Assembly: GCA_026724425.1 (NCBI GenBank)
Contig: JAIUCV010000003.1
Span: 48,672,477 to 48,736,476, forward strand
Length of the DNA: 64,000 nt
Direction: 5' to 3'
DNA from: Erythrophleum ivorense
Lineage: Eukaryota; Streptophyta; Magnoliopsida; Fabales; Fabaceae
Below, one piece after another: positions 40,401-52,391 of this stretch; position 1 is the stretch's first letter, and every line of letters begins with the position of its first letter. A model generated the notes under the pieces. The model was not told the origin of the DNA. It worked only from the letters and a program-made list of their open reading frames with translations, and made no database searches. The position numbers and the translations under genes are program-made.

Positions 40401-40639
40401 TACTTTCAAATTTCAATCCGTCTTATTGTAAGAATACAAGTTAAAAAAACTCCTCTTAAATTTATCATATACAAGACAGATATGATTTATTGGCAATAAG
40501 AGAAGAAACTATATCGGAGAGAAAAGAGGGACGAATAGAGAGAGAGTGCCTACCGGCTCCTCTATAGTTATATGTAACAATCCCAAAAGACATTTGTGCA
40601 AAAACAAATGTAATACTTTAACGCTGTATACGTATTTTT

Positions 40640-40670
<31 letters not shown>

Positions 40671-41110
40671 GACAAAATTTAATTATGTGGTGTTTTACTG
40701 TAAAAAAATTTATCTGTAATATTTTTATTAAATAATCTAATAGTAACTACCAAAATATTATATTAAAATTTTATCCAAATTTAAAGCCAAACAAGTGTTT
40801 TCTAAAATAAAGCTTGAAACACGACACAAAGTCGTGCAGATTAATTGTCATTAGGTTCAGCTCTCTAAATCGTTGGATGTGTCTCAATATCTGTGTTAAA
40901 TAATATTTGATTATTGCCTAATTAAAGACTGGAAAATTCAAGCTTTCCATCATTTTCCCATCATCATTACTCCTGAATTAATAACTTCTTACAGTCTATT
41001 TTAATTTGCATTTTATTTTGTCTTCAACTATGAAGATGGTTGGACACCTGAATGTTTTAAAATAAAGCTTCTATGGCTGTACCATGCTGATTTTTGTCTC
41101 TGTTGTTGCT
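37500..41110. other. Gene-free AT-rich spacer downstream of PR-1
   Basis: An AATAAA at about 37590 may serve PR-1 polyadenylation. (TA)n microsatellites lie at 40067-40089 and 40646-40670. No coding frame recognised in 3.6 kb. Confidence 0.5.
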
Positions 41111-42773
41111 AGAAATTGGGATAATAGGGTGAAGAACGGTTTTGGTTTAGTGGAAAGTTTTTTATTGAACCGGGCCCGTGTCAGGGAAGCCTTGCTTAAT
41201 GAATAAAATTGAATTCCCAAATAATAGAAAGTTGATCAGTAATCTTTTGGGCCGATTCCATGAATGTTATGAAGGCATAAGGAATGAAGAGAAATCACAA
41301 AAAGCAACACATATTACCAAGCAAATTGAGGATCCTTGGAATAGGGAGAAGAAATATTGGGCTCAAAGATATAGAGTTCAGTGGCTGAAATGTGATGACA
41401 AGAACTTTCATACTACAAATGTTCAGAAAAGGCAAAGAAATAAAATCTCATGTTTGAAGAAGAATGATGGTTCTTGGACTAAGAGCCGGGACATTTTAAG
41501 TTGTTTTAAGGATTTTTACTCTGATTTATTTGCTTCAAGTGGTGTGAGGGATTTTTCGATTGTGCTCAACTTTATTGACCCTGTTGTTGGGAAGGAGAAT
41601 AATTCCTTTTTACTGAGTCCCATCTCTTCTGCTGAAATTAAATGTGCAGTTTTTCTTTTTTTAATCTTAGAGTACTGAAGGCTCTTGGGCCTAATGGTTG
41701 CTAGGGGATTTTTTTTTTCATATCAAAATACGTGGGACATAGTTGGAGAGTAGATTTGCAAGTTGGTTTAAGAATTTCTATCCCAGGGTACCTATCTTTC
41801 ATCCTTGAATGTCACAAATATGGCTTTAATTCTAAAAATTGATATGCTTGAACATGTGGGAAATTTGAAACCTATTAGCTTATGTAATTTCTCCTGTAAA
41901 ATAATTTCTAAAATGATTGCTAATGGATGAATATTTTACCTAAGTTCATCACTAAGAATCAAAGAGCTTTTTGTGCCAGGAAGACTTATTCATGATATAT
42001 AACATTCTAATAGACCATAAGGCGTTTTATTACTTGAAATAATAAAAGGGGAAAATTATAAGCTAGCTTTGAAGTTAGATATGATCAAGGCTTATGACAG
42101 GGAGCAATAGGATTTTCTATAGGAAGGAGACCCTTTCTCACCATATCTTTTTGTTATTGTCGTGGATGTTCTCTTTAAAATGATCAATGTGTGTGTTGCC
42201 CAAGGAAGACTTTGAGGGATTAAATTGGCAAGGAATTGTCCTCCTCTTACATGTTGCTAGTTTGCTAATGATTTGGTGTTCTTCCTTAAAGCTTTTAAAG
42301 AAAATTGTGAAGTCATAGAAGAAGATCCTTGAAGAATTGCATGGCACTTGAACAAATATGAACTTTGAAAAGCCTTTTATTTTCTTCTTTAAATTCTCCT
42401 CCCCCTTTTAGAGATTATATTTGCTAGATCCTTGGTATTCAAAGGTTGACCCTCTAGACAAATACTTGGGATTATCAGTGTTTTGAGGTAGATCAAAGGT
42501 AGAGGCCTTGGCTTTTGTTTGAGATTGGGTTTGAATTAAAGTTCAAGGTTGGAAGCATGGAGTGCTTTCACAAGCTAGTAGAGAAGTATTGATCAAAGTG
42601 ATTGCTAATACCATTCCTACCTATTCAATGTTGTGTTTTCTTTTCCCAAAAAAGACTTATCAAGAGCTAGATAGTATGATAGCTAATTTTTAGCAGGGTC
42701 AAGAAAGAAATGAGTAGAGGATGCATTGGATGGTGTGGAAGAAGCTCTTAGGTTCCAAACAAGAATGGGGATT
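41110..42773 (+). pseudogene. L1-type LINE, 5' segment (reverse transcriptase region)
   Basis: Best open piece is 41178-41678. In order: the pre-RT stretch YWAQRYRVQWLKCDDKNFHTTN and RNKISCLKKNDGSW (the WLKxGDxNTKFFH and RxNxI motifs of plant L1 elements), FKDFYSDLFAS, then after several stops ALGPNGC, LKPISLCNFSCKIISKMIA (41880), KLALKLDMIKAYDR (42060), GDPFSPYLFVIVVDVLF (42127), the FANDLVFF box in place of FADD (42255), and NGDL at the break. Many stops and frameshifts mark it as old. The endonuclease is absent, so it is probably 5'-truncated. It resumes at 52672 after a 9.9-kb insertion. Confidence 0.85.
42769..42773. repeat. Gypsy target-site duplication, left (GGATT)
   Basis: GGATT also occurs at 52672-52676, where the L1 reading resumes. 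Confidence 0.6.
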
Positions 42774-43980
42774 TGATAAGTCTTTAAATTATCATGTTTT
42801 TCTTGTTGTTTGAAGGGACTTATTATATGAATATTAAGTTTATTTTATGTTTTCGGTATACAAAATTAATAAATTTTAGTTAAGCTAATATTTAGTAAGT
42901 TTTATTTTTTTATCTTCAGTTGAGTTAAATTTTGTTTTAGCTAAATATGAATTGTGTTTTGTGTTTTTATCTAGATTTTTAGGTTGTTAAATTATTTAAT
43001 CTTTATTAATAGATTATAAATAGTAATTACATGAATTTTATATTTTTATAGGGTTATAAATACAAAGAAACAACATTACAAGGTTTAGAATGCAAAGCAA
43101 CAAAAGCTAAGAATATTTGTTGAAAAAAGCCTAAAATTGGGGGAGGGGGGAAGAAGAAGAAAAAGGAGAAAAGATGGTGCCCTAATACGTTACTATAAAA
43201 AATGTAGTGCTGTGATGCCTAATCATAGAATTAAACATGCTATAGCATAAAAATTTTGCACCCTGGCATTTGTTGTAAAAAATGCAAAATGCAACATTTT
43301 TAGTTGCATTTTTTTAGGGATTAAAAAGGCTTTCACTATCTCTTCATAAAAGCTACCATTCTAAGGTTCATGGGGAGGAAAAAGGATGGTTTAGAGCTCC
43401 ATTTGCCATAAAAGAAGCTTGGATTTAAAGAAAATTTACCGATTAAATTAGTTTTTCTTTTCTTTCCTTACTTTTTCTTGTATTTCTTTGTTCATTTGGT
43501 TTATGCCCTATTATTAATGTAGTTGTTATTTTTTATAGTTATGAGCTAAACTTATTGATTTGGGATTGTTATGAATTCTAACTTATAATATATTGTAATT
43601 ACTTTATTTATTTGCAATTAATATTATGATTTATTTACTCAATCCTTGTGTTCATGCTTTTAATTGTGTGGAAACCATTAGATAGTTTGAATAACTTGAA
43701 TGAACTTAATTAGTTCATATGAAATACTAGGGGGAATCATAATCCCAAACCTTTTTCTTTCCAATTTAAACTAGGATGATATCTCTCTTTTATTTTGTCA
43801 TTTTTATATCTTTAATTCAGTTTAGTTTCCTATCATATTTAATTTTGGCTTGACTTAGATTAAGGTGTATTACTTTAGGACTTTGCAATTATCTTAGTGA
43901 CAAATTCTCATAGGAATGATATTCTATTGATCATTATATTACTTGTGCAATATGTATATTGTTTGCACACTTTCAAAGCA
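42774..43980 (+). repeat. Left LTR of the gypsy element
   Basis: Starts TGATAAGTCTTT and ends CTTTCAAAGCA. The last 280 bp match 52392-52671, with GTTCATAT, TTTTGTCATTTTTATATCTTTA and ATTATATTACTTGT in common. Sequence divergence is considerable, so the insertion is old. Confidence 0.75.
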
Positions 43981-43982
43981 AA

Positions 43983-44006
43983 GTTTTTTGTGTTGTTGCT
44001 AGGGAT
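43983..44006 (+). other. Degraded gypsy primer-binding site
   Basis: GTTTTTTGTGTTGTTGCTAG directly after the LTR aligns with the TTTTTGGCGCCGTTGCCGGG type site of Athila/Tat elements, with mostly C to T and G to A changes. Confidence 0.6.
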
Positions 44007-44109
44007 TTATTTTTGTTTGTTGTTAGTAGTTGAGTCTTTTAGTTTGTGCTTTATTTTTGTGTTGGTGTTGTTGATATTTACATTTAGGTTTTTTTTTGTT
44101 GTTATTGTT

Positions 44110-45240
44110 TTTGATTATGGATTGTCTTGGCTAACAAATGGTGCAATTAGTGAGTGTAAACTTGATATCATAACCAAATTGATAGCTCAAATGGCTAAAT
44201 TTGATAGGAGGTTTGATAACTTTAATTTGAATACTAGTAATGTTGCTTATGTTAGTGATTCTCCATACTTGTACATGACTTATGATAATTGTAGAGAAGA
44301 TTGCTGCATAAAGTATTGCCTATATTATGTAGAAAATGTATAGATAAAGGATGATTTCAATAGGAATTCAGATAATTTCTGTGATAACACATATATTCCT
44401 AACTAGAGTAATGAATAAAATTTTTCTTGGAATTAGGGTCAAGTTTCTTCATCATATGCAATACATCCTTCCAAACCTTCCAATTTCCAACTATAAGATG
44501 AAATCCCAATTCAAGATCATAACCTTAACTTGAAAAAAATGATTAGGCAATATATGACCAAGCAAGATGCCATTATGGCCAAATAAGATGCTATTGTGGT
44601 GCTACGGATAAGCAAGATGCTGCTCTTAGAAACTTGGAAATTCAAATAGGAAAACTAGCTAATGTCATCTCTAATAGAGCATAAGCGAGTCTTCTAAGTG
44701 ATATGGAGATTACTCTTAAAAGAAAAAATGAGTATCATTGTAAGGATATTACCTTGAAGAGTGAAAAGAGTTACTAGAGGTCTCTAATGAATTTGAGGAG
44801 AATTATGGATAGAGAGTGGAGGAAGGGGAAGGTATTATGGGACTAGAAAACTAAGAGATAACATCCCACATAATCATTGTAAGAGATTATCTTGATGAAT
44901 CCAAAAAAAAAAAAATATTGCAATGAGATAGGAGTAGAAAATGTGATTCTAGGCAATCTTTTGATGAATTCTTCAATTGAATCTTTGATTCATACTAAAT
45001 AGAATCAAGAAGATTCTACTAGGTGTTTGAGATATTTGGAGGCTCCTGAAGTTTTCTAAGATGAACTAAAGTTAAAGCTTTCTATTATGTCTGCTAAAGC
45101 ATGTGCTCTAATGAAGTTGCTTGATAAGGAAGTTCTCAACTGGAAAGAATACCTATTCTTGCTGTAGCCTACTTATGTAAGGAAGGAGGGGAGCAAGGCA
45201 ATTAAAATGTTTGATACCTATGATTATGTTTACCCATAAA
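44110..45240 (+). pseudogene. Gypsy gag remnant
   Basis: 44140-44340 reads ITKLIAQMAKFDRRFDNFN followed by TSNVAYVSDSPYLY, and 44620-44710 reads NLEIQIGKLANVISNRA then SLLSDMEI after an intervening stop. These correspond to the coiled N-half and the NLExQIGQLA...LPSNTE segment of Athila/Tat-type gag. Several stops and shifts; no zinc knuckle or protease follows. Confidence 0.6.
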
Positions 45241-47306
45241 GTTAGGTTAAAGACTATAAAAAAAAAGCCATTCTTAGAAGGCAATCTAAGCATAACTAAA
45301 AAAATAATATACATATATATATAAGAGTATAAAATAAATAAATTTATTTTTATAGTTTTTTTAACCCCTAGCTTTCTTTCTTTTAAAGTCCTTTAGGATC
45401 AAATCCTTAAGATGATTGTTAGCTAAAGTTAGGAAGAAAAGCTAAGTAGCTAAAGCATTCAATTTAGGGAGTGATTTTAAATCAATTTTGTATTCCTTTC
45501 ATTGGGTTTATAATTGTATTTGATGTGTTTACATTTTGAATATTATTCACTTTGTATGCTTTTTCTTTCTTTCTTTTTTTCCCCTTCTTGTGTTATTGTG
45601 AATGAGTATAATTGAGCATGAAATATGAATTTCTTTTAGTATATTTGTTTGGATTTCTTGTCTCATTTGCTATATAATTTTTGTATGTTTTTAGTCAATG
45701 TTTTGTTTTGCTATACATGTTTGTGATTTGACTTTAAATTTACTAGTGTCTACATTATATTTTGTTTGGGTTGCTTTTTCCTTTTTGTAAGTTCAATTTG
45801 ATTTATTATTGTCTAGTTATATCAAGGGGCGATCAAATTATCTCAGACAAAATACATGTTCTTATCTTTATTTGTTTCTTATGCAAACATACTAAAAATT
45901 ACATTTTCAATTTCCTTGCCTAAGAAATAAGTAAAGAGAGATAACTATAAACACCGTATTTTGTTTGAACAAACTCTAAAAATAGTAATAAAATTAAATT
46001 AGCAAAAAACAAAAAAATAGAGAAGAATAGTTAGTTTGAGTCATATTTGAAAAATAAAGAAAATTTACTCAAAAAAGTATTAGGCTTCCTTTTCCCCATA
46101 TTCCTAAAGCCTAAATAACTCAATCCAAAAAAAAAAGAGGAAATGAAAAATTGAGAATCAAATAAAAAATGTAAAATCAAATAAAAAAAAGAAAAAACTA
46201 AAAAAGAAAGAAAAGACCAAAAGCAAATTAACAAAAAGGGGAAAGACCTTAAATATATATAAAAAAATCAAATCAAATCAATCAAAATATCAAAAAGCTA
46301 AACAAGAAATCTCGACATTAGCCTAACACCAATAAATGGCCCAATGCAATGAGAAAAATTAAAAAAACAAAAAACAAAAATAAGAAAATCAAAGAAAAAA
46401 AAGGATTTGTTTGCATCAGCCTAAAATTTTCAGTTTAGTTGCCCTAAGCACATCAACTCAAGGATTGAAAAAAAAAAGAAATAGTAAAAAAAAAAAAAAG
46501 AACCTTGCATTTTGACCCAGGCCCTTTCATCCCTTTAGTCTTTGCCATCAGCAGAGAGCTAGATCGAAGCACAGCAGGAGGCAAAAAAAAGGAAAGGGGT
46601 ATCCAGCATCTCAGAGAGTCCGAGAGAGCAGAATAGGGTGATGGCTCAAGGATTTGACTTCCCTCTCATGTCCCTTTCACCATCAGAAGTAGGAAATGGT
46701 AACATGAAAACAGAAGGGAGGGATAGAGACATAAAACAAGGAAGAAAAGAAAGCATCATAGGGGAAGAGAGACTGAGAAGGGAGAATTAAGAGAAGAAAT
46801 GTTAGAAGCACTCTAGGATTCTTTATAAGAGGGGAGAATCAAGGAGAGACCAGGGAGGGCTTTCTGAATTGGCTTTAGATTAGAGAGATCTGAGAGGGGG
46901 AAAGGCTAAGTGTGAGGGGAAGAGAGGTTGAAAAGAGAGGTGACAAGGAGCACAATTTAGAAAAGAAGGAAGGACACAAAAAAGAGAAGAAGGATAAAAA
47001 TAGATTGAGGGAGAGAATGAATACAGAGCAAGAACCTGAAGTTACTAAGTAGGTAAAGCCTCTCCTACTCCACTGTATTTTCTATTCCTTTCATTTCAAA
47101 TCCTATTCACTACTATTGTTTCACAGTAATGGCCTTACTGTGTAAATGTATGTTTCTTAATCTTGTTTTCTAACTCTATTTTGTGACCAATGCTGGATGG
47201 AAAGGATGATTGTTGTCTCATTGATTTTGCTTAACATGACATTAAGATGGATTTTTAGTTTGCAATTCCATACAAGTTCTATTTAGAGTCCACCTGTTAC
47301 GCTAGT
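45240..47306. other. Non-coding interior of the gypsy element
   Basis: A-rich (45950-46500) then purine-rich (46550-47060) DNA without supported genes. Confidence 0.45.
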
Positions 47307-47493
47307 TGTAAAGTCCTACATCGGAGAGGAAGGTTTTGGGCTAAGGCCATATAAGTGGGAGTAGTACTCTCCCCACCAGTGGTGCGTTTTCCTGTAGAAG
47401 GGAGGAATAATACCCCAGTTATAGAACTCAGCTTTAAACATGGCTGAACCAGGAACAATATCACTAGAGGCTCTATATGAAGGTGGTATTAGA
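47307..47493 (+). mobile_element. TRIM-like or solo-LTR fragment
   Basis: TGTAAAGTCCTACATCGG at its start, CATATAAGTGGGAGTAGT, CTCCCCACCAGTGGTGCG, and GAACCAGGAACAATATC in its second half are the string of motifs seen in short plant LTRs related to TRIM elements. It abuts the next LTR-like unit with no spacer and has no clear target duplication. Confidence 0.5.
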
Positions 47494-49148
47494 TGTAACA
47501 TCCAGTTTCTCCGTAAATGTATGAAACTTACCAGATATAAAAGCAAGTCCCCTAAAATGAATGATTTAAGGCCAAATAAAATTAGAATAAAATTTTAAAT
47601 AATGGAAAATGAAGATTTGAGATTTGAGTTGCTCAAAAATTAAAGCCATAGTGGTTCAATAAAATTGTTGAAAGCATATTGGCATTTTTGTAATTTCAGA
47701 ATCTTTTTAAAAAACTCAAAGGAGGGATTTTTAAATGGAAAAAATGAGTTTCTTAGAGTTCTTAGAGGCCCTAAAAACCATGGGAACCCTCAGAACAGTT
47801 AAAAGCCCTTTGGTTGATGTTTTACAATGTTGGTTGACCTGAACTTTGACCAATTCATTTAGGAAGGTTTTAGATCCAATTTGAGTGATTCCAAAGACAT
47901 TTTATATGTTAAAGAACCTAAATTTTATGATGGAAATGATAGTTTTTAAAAAGGATTTAAAATGAGCCTAAAACAGAAAAGTCAAGAAAAGGGACATGGA
48001 TGGAAATTTTAAAGAACAATTTTAAGAAACTTGCTCTTATATGAGTTGTCCTTCTCTCTTCCCTCACGTAACTGAGATATGCTCTACCTTAAAATAGAGG
48101 AGAGACCAGCTTCAAGAGGTGTCCAGGGGAGGAGCAAAGAAGGAGGAAAAGAGCTTGTAAAAAGGTGAGAAATTTTTGGATTTTCATGGTTCCTCCTTCA
48201 CAAACTTTATTCTCCTCCTTCTCCCCTTTCTTTCTATGGTTTCCATGAATGATATGGGGCTATTTTGGGACTGGTCCATGGGAGAGAGCTTAGAATTTCA
48301 AGGAGGAGCTTGGACAATGGAAAGAACCCTTGGAAAAGCATTGAAACAAGGTAAGAACTATGGCCCTTTTTGCACTTTCTTGATGTTCTCCTCCATGAGT
48401 GTTTCATTCAACATAGAGCCCAAGAGAGGATGAATTATAGTCCTAGCAAGGGAGAATCATAGATTTTGGAGTGTAAGGAATAAGTATATGCAAAGAAATC
48501 TAATTAAGATGTATTAGGAACAAAGTTACAAAGCTTAGGGATTCTCTTGCACCTTGTTATGTATGAAACTTCCTAGTGATAATTTAAGCTATCTAAGAGT
48601 TTACATCAGTTCTTAAGACACCAAGGAAGTCTTATAAGTGTTGATTCCCTAAAAGAAATGAAGCAAAGTCCATGGGCTCCATACACTTACTATGTCTTAA
48701 CCAAGGAGGCTTGGAGCACCTAGAGAGTGTTTTAAATTTTTTTAAAGCTAGAACGAGACTAGTTAAGATAGGAGAACACCAAAGGAAGCCTTGGAATAAA
48801 TTTAGTAACCATATCTTGTGAAATGAAGGTGTAGGTTCCATAATGACACATAAAGAAGTAACTTATAGTTAGGCTAATTAAAATGAAATTGTGGTGACTC
48901 CAAGGAGTCTAAATGGAGTTAAGAGACTTACATGGAAGGAGAAAATAGAGCTAAGAGCATGGATTCCCATAGTTGCTTCATTAGGTCCTTTATGAAACTA
49001 TAATTGTATCTTAGAAAAAAGTATGCTTCCATAGTAATTACATAAGGCTAGAGCTTATTCTTATGAGTGATGCATGTCTCTTTTGATGTGTTTAGGCCAA
49101 GAGACCTTAGTGCCTCCAAGTTTCAAGGGTGTGGCCAAAAAGGGGATG

Positions 49149-49153
49149 ATAAA
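49149..49153. repeat. Target duplication of inner unit, left (ATAAA)
   Basis: Pairs with ACAAA at 52005-52009, one mismatch. Confidence 0.5.
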
Positions 49154-52004
49154 TGTAACAACCAGAAAAAAAAAGAGAAGAAAAGAAGAAAAGAAAGAAG
49201 AAGAAAAGAAGAAGAGAAAAAGCTAAAAAATTTTCGAAGGGCTGAAAATTTTCTAAGTCTACTAGCTATAACCCGGCTATAGCAAATGTACCTGTTCACT
49301 ATAGCGAGAAATGGTCTAGCTATAGCGAGAGTGCCTCTAGTTATAGCGAGTGCGGGCACCCCATACAAAATCCAGGGCATTTCTCACCGTAGAGCGTGCC
49401 ATAGTGAAAACAGGGGTCTGGGACTAATATGAGCTCGCCGTAGCGAGGGTTATGACTCGCTATAGTGAGGGTTAGTCCAAAAAAATGTGAAGAAAGAGAA
49501 TTTAACTTTTTAAAGCATCCCAACTCCTTCTTTCACTCTGTAACCGACTTAAGCTCCCTCTAAGACAGAGAAAAGGGTGGAGGAGAGAGAGAGAAACTTA
49601 GAGGACGAAGGAAGAACAAGAAAAGGTAAGATTTACATGATTTCTCTCCTTAGAATATTGTTCTTCTCTCCTTGCCATCTCTTCCTATGGTTTTGATTAT
49701 TGAGATAGTTAAGTTTTGAGTTTGGTTCAGAAGAGGGAGACTAGAGAAGACCAAGACTCACATATCCTTACTTCTTTCTCTTGCTTTCCTTTCTTGAGAG
49801 CTTGAGAGAGGAAGGATAGTAGGTGACTTTCTAGTGAGAGAAAGAACCCCTAGCTTTATATGCTTAGTAGGGTTGCTAGGAAGAAATCCCTAGCTTTATA
49901 ATTAAAGTGTTAAGAGAATAATTCTATGCTTCTTATGTGGTTAGGCTCAAGAGAAGCACTCCCATCTAGAGGTGATTGTGAAACCAACAAGGGAGGAGAC
50001 AAATTGAAAGGGAAAGTTTGTGAATAACCAATAAGGTAGCTCTCTCCACCTTCTTTCATGCATAAGATGTGTGCTTACATTATCTTGCTTGTGTGTATGT
50101 ATGTTTTGAACCATAAAAAGTATGCTAGCGTGATGATGCCTCATGTATTTCAATGATGTTTTATGTGATTTCTTGAGTTTGCTTGAGTATGGAAAAACCA
50201 ATAACCCTCTAGCCATGGTGAGGATGAGCCAAGAACCCTAAAGTTGGTTGAGACAAAGTAAAAAGTCTCCCAAAAGTGAGGTTGACTCCCACGAGTAAGG
50301 GTTGAGTCCAAGAACCTCTTAAAGAATGGGTGAGACAAGTCCAAAATCCATAAGTGAGTGGGTGAGGCTAGTCCATTTGCTTGGCAAGCTCTTGTATGTT
50401 ATGTATGGCCTACTCATATGTTGAAAATGCTTTTCTTATGATTTCATATGCTAATATGCTCATGCATACATTGTGAGACTTGTTTACATGCTTTGTGTGT
50501 ATGATTGAATGAGAGATGAGCTATTGAGATTCTTTGAATCTCACTCCCCCTCTCCACCATCCAAACATGCTAGATGGACCAAGTGAAGCAAGAGATGGGA
50601 GCCACCAAGCTTAAAGCTAAGGGATTATGGTGAAGAAATTGTAAAAGAGCCCTTTTTGTCTTTATTTTGTGATTAAGTCAAGAGATGTAATCTAATGATG
50701 TGATGTACATGATGTAGCACCTATGAATACTTGTAAATGAATGTATTCAATGTGTATATATATGAGAATTGAATTCATGGTGCATGATGTAGCAAGTTTT
50801 GCAATGAATGGTAAGATCTAGCATTCTCCCATGAGTGCATGTGTTGGTGTGGGAGAGTGAGTTTTGCAAATCTGGGTTATTAGACACATGAGTTATGTTT
50901 GATAGCCTATATTGATGCTATCCCATGTGCTCATAGAGCCCTAGAAGTAGGAGAAGCCAATTCAAGTCCTTGGAACCATCTTTTAACACAAGAAAGTGGC
51001 ACTTTGCCCCCTTATGTCAAAATCTGACCAAATGACCTCTCTTTGCCTTGAAATTTGACATGTGACTAGATATTGTTTAGAGATTTTTGGTAAGCTAAAG
51101 ATCAAGTCATTTGGAGGTCTGTAGAATTTTCTATGATTTTTCAAAGTTGGTATCAGAATTTCAGATTTCCATAAACACTGTTCATTTGGTCAGTTGGAGA
51201 ATTGTGTCGTCCGAGGGGCAAACGTAGTCCAATGGCTACGAAATTTTATAGGAAAAACCTAGATAGTCATAGTGACTTATAGGAATTGGAAGCACCCAAT
51301 TTTGAGTCTAGAGAGGAAGATATGCAATTTCGAAGTTCCTGCCCAGTATCAGTCTCCTTGCCAGACCCGAGGTACTGTTCCATCAGTTTCCGGGAGTTTG
51401 GCTCTATTAACTGATCTGGAGATATTTTTTCTCTCTAGCTAACATCCACATCTTTCCATAGTGATATCGTTTGCAAGCATTGGATTTTTTTGGAATTAGT
51501 TAGACATTTTTGAAGTCCATATCAGCAAATTGTGACAGTATCAGGAACCCCTCCGACCTGCAGATTTTTGTGTCAAACGCATTGTATGTGAGATTTTAAT
51601 ACTTCTACATATTTTTAGTATTAAGTAGACGTCCTAATATTTCTAGAAGGACTAAGATCATATGTTTTCGATTTTTCTGGATTTAGTTGTGAATTTCCAA
51701 ACTTTGCCCAGAATTGAGGCCAAATCTGCCGAAAATGAATGTGTATGTCTCATATACCTTTTTGCTTTCCATGGGTTTAAAGCATGTTTTTGGGATTGAA
51801 ATGAGTTGTAATGGTGTAAATAAATATGAGGAAGCATAGAATAAGCTCACATGGTCCACGTGACACTAAAATGCATTTTAACCCTATGCCACAATGTAAA
51901 GAAAGTGTAAGCATCTAAGGAAGGAAGATCTCCCCTTATCCTTCCCATATCTCATATGAGCATGTAAGGCATGATGGGTATGAGCTAGAAATGATGGTGT
52001 TATA
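49154..52004 (+). mobile_element. Long non-coding LTR-like unit, inner copy
   Basis: 2.85 kb from TGTAACAACC to GGTGTTATA, where the relatives end in GGTGTTACA, so one C to T change. It interrupts the outer copy exactly between segments that are continuous in copy 3. It shares the TGAGATTC/GAATCTCA palindrome (50525-50543), the minisatellite region (50190-50390) and the TCCACGTGA segment near the end. It differs at its start, which has an AGAA-rich run (49165-49225) and CTATAGCGAG repeats. Probably a solo LTR. Confidence 0.72.
49258..49475 (+). repeat. CTATAGCGAG repeat cluster in inner unit
   Basis: Seven to eight degenerate copies of CTATAGCGAG, CCGTAGCGAG, CTATAGTGAG or the inverse TCGCTATAG, 15-40 bp apart. 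The motif is nearly self-complementary. Not found in the other copies in this window. Confidence 0.7.
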
Positions 52005-52391
52005 ACAAACTCAAGGAAAAAGTGTGTGGCATTGGCTTCAAGGTAGCTCTCTAACCTTTCTCTCATGCATGCCTTGGATGTTTGCTTGTCTTTGAGTGCT
52101 TGTATGTATGTTTATGTCATGAGAAATATTTCTAGCTATTGTCTACTTGTTATGGTACCATGATGCTATTGAAATGTATTTATGAATATGTTTTGGCTTG
52201 AATGGATTTGGTGATGCCAAAAGTCTCTCAACAAGAGTGAAGATGAGCCAAAAGTCCCTAGGATTAGGTGAGACAAAGCCAAAAGTCTCAAGAAGAGTAA
52301 GGCTTAGTCAAAAGTCCTCTGACAATGGGTGAGGCAAATAAAAAAATCCTAAGAAAGTGGGTGAGGCTAGACCAATACCCTTGAGAGCCTA

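Larger units (their letters stand above)
47494..52391 (+). mobile_element. Long non-coding LTR-like unit, copy 1 (outer, 3'-truncated)
   Basis: Starts TGTAACATCC and follows the same sequence as copy 2 (minus strand from 58319) and copy 3 (from about 59870): AAAGCAAG-CCCCT, ATGA(A/G)TGATT(T/C)AAGGCCAAATAAAATT, GGAGGG-TTTTTAAATG, CTCAGA-C-GTTAAAAGCCC. It is split by the inner unit 49154-52004 and resumes at 52005-52391 with the GGTAGCTCTC segment and the CCAAAAGTC minisatellite. It then stops abruptly in the middle of the gypsy right LTR, so its 3' half is deleted. No genes inside. Confidence 0.75.

Noticed and set aside
43897..44140. N-terminal hydrophobic part of the 148-codon frame (possible membrane protein)
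   Set aside because: It covers the end of the LTR and the primer site; only the part from about 44110 resembles gag.
47307..47493. Cassandra TRIM with 5S rRNA-like promoter
   Set aside because: The flanking motifs resemble TRIM LTRs, but the 5S-like internal control region was not seen.
48176..48433. 85-codon frame in LTR-like unit copy 1
   Set aside because: The corresponding part of copy 3 shares DNA similarity but not an open frame, so it is not a conserved protein.
49067..49380. Frames across the AGAA-rich run, both strands
   Set aside because: Low-complexity purine repeat translated as K/E/R or S/F; not a gene.
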